49,269 nt of DNA from Propionibacteriales bacterium (lineage in GTDB: Bacteria > Actinomycetota > Actinomycetes > Propionibacteriales > Nocardioidaceae), in contig WHTB01000003.1 in the NCBI GenBank assembly GCA_009379735.1, positions 1-49,269 of the forward strand, in the 5' to 3' direction. The notes below the pieces were generated by a model. That model was given only the letters and a program-made list of their open reading frames with translations. It was not told the origin of the DNA and did no database searches. Below, piece by piece: positions 9,290-16,667 of the stretch (the stretch's first letter is position 1; every line of letters begins with the position of its first letter). The position numbers were made by a program, and so were the translations under genes.

Positions 9290-9336
9290 GCGGCCGCCGG
9301 CGGCGGCAACTTCGGTGTGGTGACCGAGCTCGAGTT
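9290..9336 (+). pseudogene. Short fragment of a second BBE-type FAD oxidase
   Basis: About 16 codons read AAAGGGNFGVVTELEL, the G-G-G-N-F-G-V-V-T signature of berberine-bridge-type oxidases that is also present at 1615-1650 in the intact oxidase. Nothing else of the enzyme is recognisable on either side, and it abuts the broken end of a methyltransferase on the other strand. It is a recombination scar rather than a gene. The 200 bases between it and the hydrolase start at 9087 hold no gene I recognise, only the leader of that hydrolase. Confidence 0.6.
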
Positions 9337-9687
9337 GACCCCGATCGCGGAGAGGACGACGTCGAACACCTCTGCCGCGTACGGCAACTCCTCGGCGTCC
9401 CCTACCCGAAGGTCGACGTCGAGTCCCTCTGCGGCCGCGCGCGCCCGCGCGGTGTCGATCAGCGCGGGCACGTAGTCGACGCCGCTCGCCGTGCAGAGCC
9501 GACGCGCCGCTGAGAGCGCGACGTGACCCGTTCCGGTCGCCACGTCCAGCACCCGCGCGCCCTGGCGCAACTGCACGGCCTCGCACAACGCGTCTCCCAA
9601 AGGAGATGTGAACCAGGCGATGCGGCCGTAGTCGCCGCTGGCCCAGGTCGCCTGCTGGCCCTGCTTGATCGTCGCCAGATCAGTCAT
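9337..9687 (-). pseudogene. Methyltransferase, N-terminal half only
   Basis: From ATG 9687 the frame reads as the first 115 or so residues of an UbiE/MenG-type class I methyltransferase: KQGQQATWASGDY, motif I VLDVATGTGHVALSAARR, an acidic turn ASGVDYVPALI, and LRVGDAEELPYAAEVFDVVL followed by SAIGV. The protein then runs into unrelated sequence that is antisense to the FAD-oxidase fragment (SSSVTTPKLPPP), losing the C-terminal half. The gene is therefore truncated by fusion at about 9337. The frame remains open to 9262, so a chimeric protein could be made but is unlikely to be active. Confidence 0.75.
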
Positions 9688-9692
9688 CGTGA

Positions 9693-9850
9693 TCACTTCG
9701 TCACCGGCCCTCTGCGGGCCACGTAGTAGTTGTTGATCGGGTCGTCGTCGACCTCGCGCACCTCGATCTCGGCGAAGCCCGCGTCGTCGAGCATCACGAA
9801 CTCGGCGTTGACCAGCCCCCACCGCTCCGCCTCGGCCCGGGCTTCATCGG
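9693..9850 (-). pseudogene. Methyltransferase, C-terminal fragment
   Basis: The last 50 or so codons before the stop at 9693-9695 read EARAEAERWG, then GFAEIEVREVDDDPINNYYV, which is a typical end of a small SAM-dependent methyltransferase (an aromatic-lipid or UbiE-like type). The upstream part of this frame is not methyltransferase. Only five bases separate this stop from the ATG of the next methyltransferase fragment (9687), so two adjacent methyltransferase genes have been reduced to one tail and one head. Confidence 0.6.
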
Positions 9851-9905
9851 CCAGCGAGCAGGCCGCCCGCACGGCCCCGAGCGTGCCGACGGTGGCGAGG
9901 TACAC
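9851..9905 (-). pseudogene. Fragment of a LuxR/TPR regulator paralogue
   Basis: The translated segment [18 protein letters not shown] matches [18 protein letters not shown] of the regulator at 2773-4401, and the underlying DNA is identical for 30 bases (9856-9885 versus 4160-4189). The fragment is fused in frame to the methyltransferase tail. The 160 bases beyond it, up to 10065, remain open (about 55 codons) but resemble nothing I recognise. Confidence 0.6.
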
Positions 9906-10065
9906 ACGTTTCAACGATCCGGGCACTTCGCGTACCACAAAGAAGCTGAGGAGTATGGCCGGGTCGTGAGCGATTCGTGGCGGAGCACCAACACTGAGCC
10001 ATTGCCGGACCGCGAGCGCAGCGAGTTCGTGCAGGAAACGTGACGCGATCTGCCAGGCTGGGCCG

Positions 10066-10539
10066 GTGCTCATCACCAACCACGTGCTGGCCGGCGCCGC
10101 TCTCGGGCTGCTCGTCGACCACCCGGGTACGGCCCTGGCGGTGGGGCTGGCGTCGCACTTCGCGCTGGACGCCGTACCTCACTTCGGGGTTCCCCGCGAG
10201 CATCTGATGAGGGTCGCGGTGCCCGACGGCCTGGTCGGGCTGGCGACCATCGCGGTCATCGCCCGGCACACACCGGCCCACCGCCGGCTGCCCGTACTCG
10301 CGGGAATACTCGGCTCCTGCCTGCCCGACCTGGACAAGCCGGGTCGGCAGTTCTTCGACCGCTCGCCGTTCCCCGACTGGTTCGACCGCTTCCACGGCGG
10401 GATCCAGCATGAGTCGGCCCGCCGACTGCCGCTGGAGGTCGGTGCGGGCCTCGCACTGGGCGTACTCCTGCGCCGGTCGCTCCAGCGTGCTGACGGACCG
10501 CTCCCTAGAGTGTTCACATGGCCGACGGGGAGCAGCTGA
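10066..10539 (+). CDS. Small membrane protein, metal-dependent-hydrolase-like
   Basis: The 157-residue protein starts at GTG 10066. The N-terminal TNHVLAGAALGLL and SHFALDAVPHFG resemble the start of YdjM/DUF457-like membrane hydrolases, whose conserved histidines and aspartates (H-x-x-x-G and D-x-x-P-H) lie at the membrane face. Two or three hydrophobic segments are visible (about 7-30, 48-65 and 75-88). No catalytic role can be stated. Its end overlaps the following GrpB-GNAT gene by 22 bases, so the two are probably co-transcribed. The ribosome site is weak. Confidence 0.6.
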   Translation: MLITNHVLAGAALGLLVDHPGTALAVGLASHFALDAVPHFGVPREHLMRVAVPDGLVGLATIAVIARHTPAHRRLPVLAGILGSCLPDLDKPGRQFFDRSPFPDWFDRFHGGIQHESARRLPLEVGAGLALGVLLRRSLQRADGPLPRVFTWPTGSS

Positions 10540-11594
10540 GCGAGGAGCTCGACCGCGTGCTGGTCGGCGGGCTGCAGCCGACGAAAGTGGAGCTGGTGGC
10601 GTACGACCCGGCCTGGGCCGACCGCTTCGCAGCCGAGCGCGAGCGCGTCGAGGTAGCCCTCGGCGACCGCGCGACGGCGGTGCACCACATCGGGTCGACC
10701 GCGGTACCGGGCCTCGCCGCCAAGGACCGCGTCGACGTGTGTCTGGAAGTCGCCGACCCCGACCACGAGGCCGCCTACCTGGCCGACCTCGTCGACGCCG
10801 GCTATGCGCTGCGCGTCGTCGAGCCCGGCCACCGGTGCCTCGTCCGCGCCGTGCCGGCGACCAACCTGCACGTGTACGCCGCCGGGGCCGACGAGGTCCG
10901 CCGGTACCTGCGCTTCCGCGACCAGCTGCGTCGTGACCCGGCCGACCGCGCGCGTTACGAGGACCTCAAGCGGTCGCTCGCCGACCGCGAGTGGCCCGAC
11001 GTGAACTACTACGCCGAGGCAAAGGGAGAGCTGATCCGGGAGATCCTCGGCCGGGCGGGCGAGGTCCGCATCGAACGGCTGACCGCCCCGGACCAGCTCG
11101 AAGCCTCCGCCCGGTCCGACCTGGTCGACTGCTGGGTGGCGGTGACCAACGCGGGCGGCGCGGTCGGCTTCCCACACCCACCGGTGACCCACGCCGACGT
11201 ACACCCGGCGGTGAAGTCGCTCGCCGGCGAGCTCAGTGCCCGCACCTGCATCCTCTTCCGCGCGACGCAGGACGAGACGCTCCTCGGCTGGGTCGTCCTG
11301 AGCCGCGCGGACTCGCCGCTGGTCGGGCACTGGGGTTTGGTCCAGCGGCTCCAGACGGACCCGCGGCACCGGGGTCGCGGCATCGGCGCAGCCCTCATGC
11401 AGGCGGCCGAGCAGTACGCGCGCGACGAGCTCGGTCTCGAACAGCTGCACATCACCGTGCGCGCCGGCCTCGGGCTCGAGGACTACTACGCCCGGCTCGG
11501 CTGGCGGGAGGTCGGCCGCTGGCCGAGCGCGCTTCGCCTCGGCCCGGACGACGTGCGCGACGAGGTGCTGATGTTCCGGAGCCTCGACACGTGA
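10518..11594 (+). CDS. GrpB-domain / GNAT acetyltransferase fusion protein
   Basis: The 358-residue protein has two domains. Residues about 20-175 are a GrpB/UPF0157 domain, a nucleotidyltransferase-fold family, shown by VAYDPAWADRF, HHIGSTAVPGLAAKDRVDV and NLHVYAAG. Residues about 185-355 are a GNAT domain with the acetyl-CoA loop HRGRGIGAALMQAAEQYA and DYYARLGWREVGRW. GNAT proteins transfer acetyl groups from acetyl-CoA to amines; the GrpB role is unsettled. The fusion may join recognition of a nucleotide-like or small-molecule target with acetylation, but no substrate can be named. It ends 39 bases before the long hairpin at 11633. Confidence 0.8.
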   Translation: MADGEQLSEELDRVLVGGLQPTKVELVAYDPAWADRFAAERERVEVALGDRATAVHHIGSTAVPGLAAKDRVDVCLEVADPDHEAAYLADLVDAGYALRVVEPGHRCLVRAVPATNLHVYAAGADEVRRYLRFRDQLRRDPADRARYEDLKRSLADREWPDVNYYAEAKGELIREILGRAGEVRIERLTAPDQLEASARSDLVDCWVAVTNAGGAVGFPHPPVTHADVHPAVKSLAGELSARTCILFRATQDETLLGWVVLSRADSPLVGHWGLVQRLQTDPRHRGRGIGAALMQAAEQYARDELGLEQLHITVRAGLGLEDYYARLGWREVGRWPSALRLGPDDVRDEVLMFRSLDT

Positions 11595-11632
11595 GGGTCT
11601 CGGGTGGGTGGGCCTTGGGGCCGGCCGCCGTC

Positions 11633-11688
11633 GACTGGCGCGTTGCGTAGGGACAAATCGGACGCCGGGCCTAGGTAACGCGCCAGTC
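11633..11688. terminator. Long imperfect hairpin between convergent genes
   Basis: Arms of 12 perfectly complementary bases (11633-11644 and 11677-11688, GACTGGCGCGTT and its complement) continue inward through a G-T and a C-G pair, one mismatch, and four more pairs (11648-11651 with 11670-11673), closing an 18-base loop. It sits between the GrpB-GNAT stop (11594) and the nucleotidyltransferase stop (11687), so it can serve as a bidirectional terminator. There is no T-run, which is usual in high-GC actinobacteria. Its length and arm identity also fit a mobile intergenic palindrome. Confidence 0.65.
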
Positions 11689-12439
11689 AACGAGGTCCTC
11701 GGACAGCGGACCGCACCCACCCGCGCGCCACCCACCCACGCACCACCCTGTCGCGGTACGACAACGGCTGCGGATCACCGTCGCGCCGGGCCCGCACGTC
11801 GTCGACGACCCACGCCGGCACGCCGAGGTCACCCAGCCGCGCGATCGCCTCGGCCTTGGTGATCAGCCCGCCGTCCTCCAGCGTCGCCAGCGACCGGCAG
11901 ACCGCCAGCAGCGACAGGTCCACCCAGAAGTCACGCACCCACAGCCACGGCCGGCGAGTCAGCCCGAGCCAGTAGCCGTCCAGCTCGGCGCGCACGAACC
12001 GCGCCAGCTCAGCCGGGCTCACGGCTGGCAGCACCGACGCGACCGGCGGCCCGGCCAGCACCACGCCGCCCCGCTGCAGCTCGGCCCGGGTGACCGGGCT
12101 GACCCGACGCCGGTGGAAGGCCTGGTGCGTCCAGGTGGGATGCGGCCTCGGCAGGTCACCGACGGTCGCGACCGGGACGTACGCGCAGTGCAACCCCGAC
12201 CCGAGCCGGTGCGCATCGACCAGCCGGCGGTGCAACGGCACCAGCTCGTCCTCGTCGACCGGCCGCTCGACGACCGCCACCAGGTCGAGGTCGCTGATGC
12301 CGATCCGGAAGTCGCCCATCGCCAACGAGCCGTGGACGTACAGCCCGACCAGCCCACCGGCCGCGCCCAGCGACGTAGCGAACTCGTCGAGCAGGTCGGC
12401 CACCTCGGCAGGCACAGTCACCCGCCCATCTTCGGGCAT
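11687..12439 (-). CDS. Nucleotidyltransferase, aminoglycoside adenylyltransferase-like
   Basis: The 250-residue protein has an N-terminal nucleotidyltransferase active site VHGSLAMGDFR, then GISDLDLVAVV, the G-S...D-x-D pattern that binds two metal ions, followed by a helical C-terminal domain containing WLWVRDFWVDLSLLAVCRS, as in AadA/DUF4111-type proteins. It probably transfers AMP to a small molecule. A resistance role is possible but not shown; AadA proteins are about 260 residues and the family is broad. The start is uncertain: ATG 12439 has no clear ribosome site, and in-frame GTG codons at 12421 and 12415 are alternatives. Confidence 0.7.
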   Translation of the reverse strand: MPEDGRVTVPAEVADLLDEFATSLGAAGGLVGLYVHGSLAMGDFRIGISDLDLVAVVERPVDEDELVPLHRRLVDAHRLGSGLHCAYVPVATVGDLPRPHPTWTHQAFHRRRVSPVTRAELQRGGVVLAGPPVASVLPAVSPAELARFVRAELDGYWLGLTRRPWLWVRDFWVDLSLLAVCRSLATLEDGGLITKAEAIARLGDLGVPAWVVDDVRARRDGDPQPLSYRDRVVRGWVARGWVRSAVRGPR

Positions 12440-12579
12440 CCGGCGCCGTCGCCGTCAGCGCTGGACTCCTCCCACCCGGCATCACCTGGCAGACTCGACC
12501 ACTGACCCCACCGCGAGGCCACGCACCACCTTGGCTGCGTAGGGCCGCGCTGGTGCCACCCGCCGAATCGGAGGACCGG

Positions 12580-13440
12580 TTGAAAGACGCCACCGCAATA
12601 GATGTGCACGTCCACATCCATGACGCGCGGGCCCGGGCCCTCCAGGGCCCCGAGGCGCAGCGCCGGTTCGAGGAGAAGGCTCGCTACTTCAAGCGGGAGC
12701 CCAAGCACGTATCGGTCGACGAGCAGGCGGAGCAGTACCGCGGACGCACCATGATGGCTGTCTTGATGAACAGCTCGGACGAGTCCATCACAGGCCAGAA
12801 GGCCGTCCCCAACGACTTCGTCGCCGAGACCGTCGAGCGACACCCCGACGTCTTCATGGGGATGGGCGCCATCGACCCCTGGCAAGGGGAGCTCGCTCGC
12901 CAGGAGATCCGCCGGATCAAGGAGCTCGGGCTGCATGGCATCGGAGAGCTCAACCCTGCCCGACAGCACTTCTTCCCGAACGACACGCGCTTCTACCCCC
13001 TCTGGGAGGAGGCGCAGGCGCAAGGTCTGCCCATCCTCTTCCACAGTGGGTACGCGGCCGCCGGCTCCGGCACACCGGGGGGCGGCGGCGTCAAGCTGAA
13101 GTACTGCCAGCCGATGCTGCTCGACGATGTCGCGGCGGACTTCCCCGACCTCAAGATCATCTGCGCGCACCCATCGTGGCCCTGGACCGCCGAGAGCCTC
13201 GCGATCGCCCGGCACAAGCCGAACTTCTACGTCGACCTCTCCGGCTGGGCGCCGAAGTACTTCCCCGAGGAGCTCGTCACCCAGATCAACAGCATGATCC
13301 CGGACAAGGCCCTGTTCGGCTCTGACGCTCCTTCGCTCCCGCTGGACCGCTGGCTGGCGGAGTTCGAGGAGCTGCCGATCAAGCCCGAGGTGCGAACGAA
13401 GATCATGCTGGAGAACGCCAAGCGGCTCTTCGGCCTCTAG
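12580..13440 (+). CDS. Amidohydrolase-2 family protein (LigW/LigJ/ACMSD type)
   Basis: The 286-residue TIM-barrel metal enzyme shows IDVHVHIHD (the H-x-H pair on strand 1), ILFHSGYA (His on strand 5), IICAHPSWPW (His on strand 6) and FGSDAPSLPL (Asp on strand 8). This mononuclear site is typical of ACMSD, 5-carboxyvanillate decarboxylase (LigW), OMA hydratase (LigJ) and related non-hydrolytic members. The TTG at 12580 is chosen as start because GGAGG (12570-12574) lies five bases upstream; a GTG at 12553 is the alternative. It converges on the aromatic-type operon, so a decarboxylase or hydratase role in that pathway is plausible. Confidence 0.75.
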   Translation: MKDATAIDVHVHIHDARARALQGPEAQRRFEEKARYFKREPKHVSVDEQAEQYRGRTMMAVLMNSSDESITGQKAVPNDFVAETVERHPDVFMGMGAIDPWQGELARQEIRRIKELGLHGIGELNPARQHFFPNDTRFYPLWEEAQAQGLPILFHSGYAAAGSGTPGGGGVKLKYCQPMLLDDVAADFPDLKIICAHPSWPWTAESLAIARHKPNFYVDLSGWAPKYFPEELVTQINSMIPDKALFGSDAPSLPLDRWLAEFEELPIKPEVRTKIMLENAKRLFGL

Positions 13441-13486
13441 GACCGCTGCACCCACCTGGCGTGGCGCTGCCGAGAACTCGCGCGCG

Positions 13487-14713
13487 TCAGGGGTCGGGGC
13501 GGGGACGGCCGGAGCGCAAAGCCAGCAGGTCGCGACGCGTCCACAGCGCCATCGCCGCCATCGCCGCGCCGGATATCGGGAAGGCCAGGGCGGTTCCCGC
13601 CGCGGTCGCCAGCGACCCGAAGATCAGGGGCTGCAGCAGCTGTGCGAGACGGCTCGAAGCAGCCCGCAGACCCATCACGAGTCCCCGGTTCGACTCGGCA
13701 CTGTGCTCACCCAAGAGCTGCATCGCCACTGGCGGGTTCGAGCCGTAGCCCGCGCCCGTGACCACCGCGGCCACCGCCAGCAGCGCGGGATGCAGCAGCC
13801 AGGGTGTGAGGCTGATCCCGACCACGCCGACGATGGTGCCGAGCAAGAGCACCGCACCGGGCCCGATTCGACGCAACAGCACCGGCAGACTCAGCCGTAC
13901 GCCGAGGGACGCCACCCCCATGATCGACAGCAGCACGCCGATGAAGGGCACCGCGACGCCACCGTCCTGAAGCACCAGCGGGTAGAAGGTGTTCTTGATC
14001 GAGATGATGTACATCGCCACGAAGCTCGACAGCAGCACACTGCGGATCGCCGGCTGCACCGCGGTGTGCCAGGCGTCGCGGCCGAGACCGCCCCCTCGGG
14101 TGCGGAGGCCCGCGGGCTTGGCCGGCGCAAACCACATCGCGACGAGCATCGCCGCCGCCAGTGCGCCGTAGGCGAAGGCGAGGCCCGCGAACCCGACACG
14201 GTCGTAGACGAGCCCTCCCATCGTCGGGCCGACCGCGATCCCCAGACCCCACGCGAACGAGAACAACGACAGCTGCTTCGCCAGCGCGTCGCCGGTGCCT
14301 GCGTGGCTCGCCAACGTCTGCACGGACAACCACACGCCCAGCTCGACCACGCCGTTGACCATCTGCAGGACGAACAGCTGGGGGATCGTGTCGGCGAGCG
14401 CGTAGGCACCACCGAGGCCGACCATCGCGACGAGCGAGCCGTACAACACCCGGGTGCTGCCCAAACGGTCGATGGCGCGTCCACCGGGGATCGCGAGGAA
14501 GAGCGCAAAGAACGCGTAAGAAGCCGCGACCAACCCGACCTCCTGGGCCGACGCGCCGAGGGCGTCGAGCCGCACGACCACGAACGGCCGGAGCGAGTGC
14601 GACGCGATCCAGTACAGCAGCGCCACCAGCGAGACGATCGCCCAACGGCTCGCGAAGGTGCGCCGCCACGTTGCGGCGGACGCACCCGAGTCTTCGTCGT
14701 CCGCCGTCTTCAA
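13487..14713 (-). CDS. Major facilitator superfamily transporter
   Basis: The 408-residue protein has about 12 hydrophobic helices. PGGRAIDRLGSTRVLYGS after helix 2 is a relaxed MFS motif A, and a duplicated 6+6 layout is visible around a central loop containing RTRGGGLGRD. Substrate is unknown; it may import or export a pathway compound. The proposed start is a TTG (14713-14711) that overlaps the TGA of the upstream binding-protein gene, giving TTGA coupling; the frame is open further upstream but only as antisense-like sequence within that gene. It is the last gene of the minus-strand operon, 46 bases from the convergent amidohydrolase. Confidence 0.75.
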   Translation of the reverse strand: MKTADDEDSGASAATWRRTFASRWAIVSLVALLYWIASHSLRPFVVVRLDALGASAQEVGLVAASYAFFALFLAIPGGRAIDRLGSTRVLYGSLVAMVGLGGAYALADTIPQLFVLQMVNGVVELGVWLSVQTLASHAGTGDALAKQLSLFSFAWGLGIAVGPTMGGLVYDRVGFAGLAFAYGALAAAMLVAMWFAPAKPAGLRTRGGGLGRDAWHTAVQPAIRSVLLSSFVAMYIISIKNTFYPLVLQDGGVAVPFIGVLLSIMGVASLGVRLSLPVLLRRIGPGAVLLLGTIVGVVGISLTPWLLHPALLAVAAVVTGAGYGSNPPVAMQLLGEHSAESNRGLVMGLRAASSRLAQLLQPLIFGSLATAAGTALAFPISGAAMAAMALWTRRDLLALRSGRPRPDP

Positions 14714-15615
14714 CGCGTGCTGCGGCGATGCGCCGCCAGTGCCTTCCTCATGGCCGCGGCGTCGAAGTAGTCGGTCGGCCGACTGCCCGTGTACTCCGCA
14801 CGCAGCGAGGCCGTCGCGGCAAGGCTGTCCTCGACGTCCTCGACCGTCGAGATCGTGCCGGTCCGGCTGCCCTTCTCGACGTCCAGCAACCGGCGTGCGT
14901 GGTCCTCGTCGATCCCGCGGCCCTCCGCGACGACCTTCACGACTTCCTCGTGGTGGGCCGGGCACTGTGTCCACTTCGCCGCCGCGAACAAGGCGGTCGC
15001 GTAGCCATGCAGCGCTTCCTCGTTGCGCACTGCCCAGGAGTACGTCGCGGCCGCAGTGACTCCAGCGTGCGTAGGGAAGTATTCCCGCGTGTCCGCCAAG
15101 ATGTGGAAGCCGTCGTCGAGCGCAGTGGCCTCATGGTGATGGCTCAGCAGCCCGGCGTTGATCTCCCCACGCTGCAGCCCGTGCAGCCGGTACACGGTCG
15201 CGCCGAGCGGGATGACCTCGTAGTCACCCTGTCCCAGCCCGTGCCGGCGCAGCAGCTCGTACAGCACGAACGCATAGCCAGAGTCTGGCGCGTCCACGCC
15301 CACCGGCCCTCCACGCAGGTCCTCCCAGTCATTGACGTGCTGCTGCACGATCAGCTTCTGCGCCATGCCCCGGTCGATCACCAGAAAGATGAACAGGTCG
15401 GTACCGCCGAAGGCGCGGAACCTCATCACGTTATCGGCATTGGTGTGGGCGAGGTCCCACTGTCCCGCGAGCATCCCTTCCATCTGCGTCCGGGAGCCCG
15501 TGGCGTCCTCGACGTCCAGAGCAAGCCCCACCTCCTCCAGATATCCGCGGTGCTGGGCGGCGAGCAGGGCGCTCGGCCGGGAGAAGGTCGTCAGTCGAAG
15601 TGTCCGCGTCATCAA
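14710..15615 (-). CDS. NMT1/THI5-like periplasmic-binding-fold protein without signal peptide
   Basis: The 301-residue protein begins TRTLRLTTFSRPSALLAAQ, with RGYLEEVGLALDVE and LAGQWDLAHTNADNV, the layout of SsuA/TauA/NMT1-type binding proteins. The first strand starts within five residues of the start, so there is no signal peptide or lipobox, and no upstream in-frame start could add one. It is therefore predicted to be cytosolic, like THI5-type or 4,5-dihydroxyphthalate-decarboxylase-type members of this fold, rather than a conventional transport receptor. It overlaps the dehydrogenase stop by four bases and the MFS start by four, so all three are coupled. Confidence 0.75.
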   Translation of the reverse strand: MMTRTLRLTTFSRPSALLAAQHRGYLEEVGLALDVEDATGSRTQMEGMLAGQWDLAHTNADNVMRFRAFGGTDLFIFLVIDRGMAQKLIVQQHVNDWEDLRGGPVGVDAPDSGYAFVLYELLRRHGLGQGDYEVIPLGATVYRLHGLQRGEINAGLLSHHHEATALDDGFHILADTREYFPTHAGVTAAATYSWAVRNEEALHGYATALFAAAKWTQCPAHHEEVVKVVAEGRGIDEDHARRLLDVEKGSRTGTISTVEDVEDSLAATASLRAEYTGSRPTDYFDAAAMRKALAAHRRSTR

Positions 15616-16667
15616 GACACTCCTCGCGGTGCCGTCGGGTCCAGCACCACCTTGCCGACCAAGCCGCCCTTCTCGAACAGCCGGTGCGCGTCGGCGGCCG
15701 CGTCCAGCGGCATGATCCGGTCGATCACGGCGTGGAGCTTGCCTTGCGCCGCGGCCTCGAGCGCGCTGGCGACGTCCCGCTTGGACGCACCGGCGCCGCC
15801 GATGATCCTGAGCCGGCGGCCGTACAGCCGGCGGACGTCAAGTTCCACCGTGCCGCCGCCATGAGCCCCGGCAGTCACGAGCCGGCCGCCGTGCGCCAGC
15901 GAGGCGAACGCCTTCGGCCACACGACGGGGTCGCTGATGTTCTCGAACACGACATCGACGCCGCGCCCGTCGGTGATCCGCTCGACCCTCGCACTGAGGT
16001 CATCGGCGCGGTAGTTGACGCCGTGGTCCGCGCCGTTGGCCAGCGCCGACTCGACCCGCGCGTCCGCTCCGGCACCGGCAATGACCGACGCACCCAGCAG
16101 CTTGGCCACCTGCACACCGGCGGCACCCAGCCCGCCGGCGGCGCCCATCACGAGCACCCACTCACCTGAGCCGACCTCGGCCAGGTTGCGCAGCAGGTTG
16201 AACGCGGTCGGGGCGTGCCGCAGAATCACCGCGGCGTCCGCGAACCCGAGCTCGTCCGGCACCTGCACGACGTTCTTGGCGGGGGCGGAGACGTACTCCG
16301 CGTAGCCGCCCCACCGGTGCACGCCGATATGGCGTGAGTTCGGGCACTGCTCCTCGCGGCCGGAGGTGCAGAAAGCACACTTCCCGCAACGGATGTGCGG
16401 AATGACGGCCACCCGGTCACCCACCCGGGCCGACTCGACGTCGGCGGCCGCGGTCACGACCACACCCGCTGGGTCGACGCCGAGGACGTGCGGAAGGGTC
16501 GTGCCTCGTGTAGTGCCGTCCGCGCGCACCTTCAGGTCCAGCGACCGGTTGACCGTCACTGCGTGCACCTTGACGACGACCTCGCCGGGAGCCGGGGTGG
16601 GGTCGGGCACCTCTTCGACCTGCAGGACCTCCGGTCCGCCGAACTCCCGGACGACGACGGCCCGCAT
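15612..16667 (-). CDS. Zinc-type alcohol dehydrogenase / quinone oxidoreductase-like (MDR) protein
   Basis: The 351-residue medium-chain dehydrogenase/reductase has a GroES-like N-domain with four cysteines of the structural zinc (about Cys94, 97, 100 and 108 in CGKCAFCTSGREEQC), and a Rossmann domain with GAAGGLGAAGVQVAKLLGA. The ligands of the catalytic zinc are absent: NRSLDL replaces the usual C-x-x-D region and LGVDPAG replaces LGHE-xG. It should therefore reduce or oxidise enones, quinones or enoyl-type substrates with NAD(P)H without a catalytic metal. Its ATG shares one base with the TGA of the ABC ATPase gene (TGATG). Confidence 0.8.
   Translation of the reverse strand: MRAVVVREFGGPEVLQVEEVPDPTPAPGEVVVKVHAVTVNRSLDLKVRADGTTRGTTLPHVLGVDPAGVVVTAAADVESARVGDRVAVIPHIRCGKCAFCTSGREEQCPNSRHIGVHRWGGYAEYVSAPAKNVVQVPDELGFADAAVILRHAPTAFNLLRNLAEVGSGEWVLVMGAAGGLGAAGVQVAKLLGASVIAGAGADARVESALANGADHGVNYRADDLSARVERITDGRGVDVVFENISDPVVWPKAFASLAHGGRLVTAGAHGGGTVELDVRRLYGRRLRIIGGAGASKRDVASALEAAAQGKLHAVIDRIMPLDAAADAHRLFEKGGLVGKVVLDPTAPRGVS

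Noticed and set aside
9905-10065. Open minus-strand stretch upstream of the LuxR fragment
   Set aside because: The translation resembles no family and follows a chain of fragments, so it is not called as a gene.
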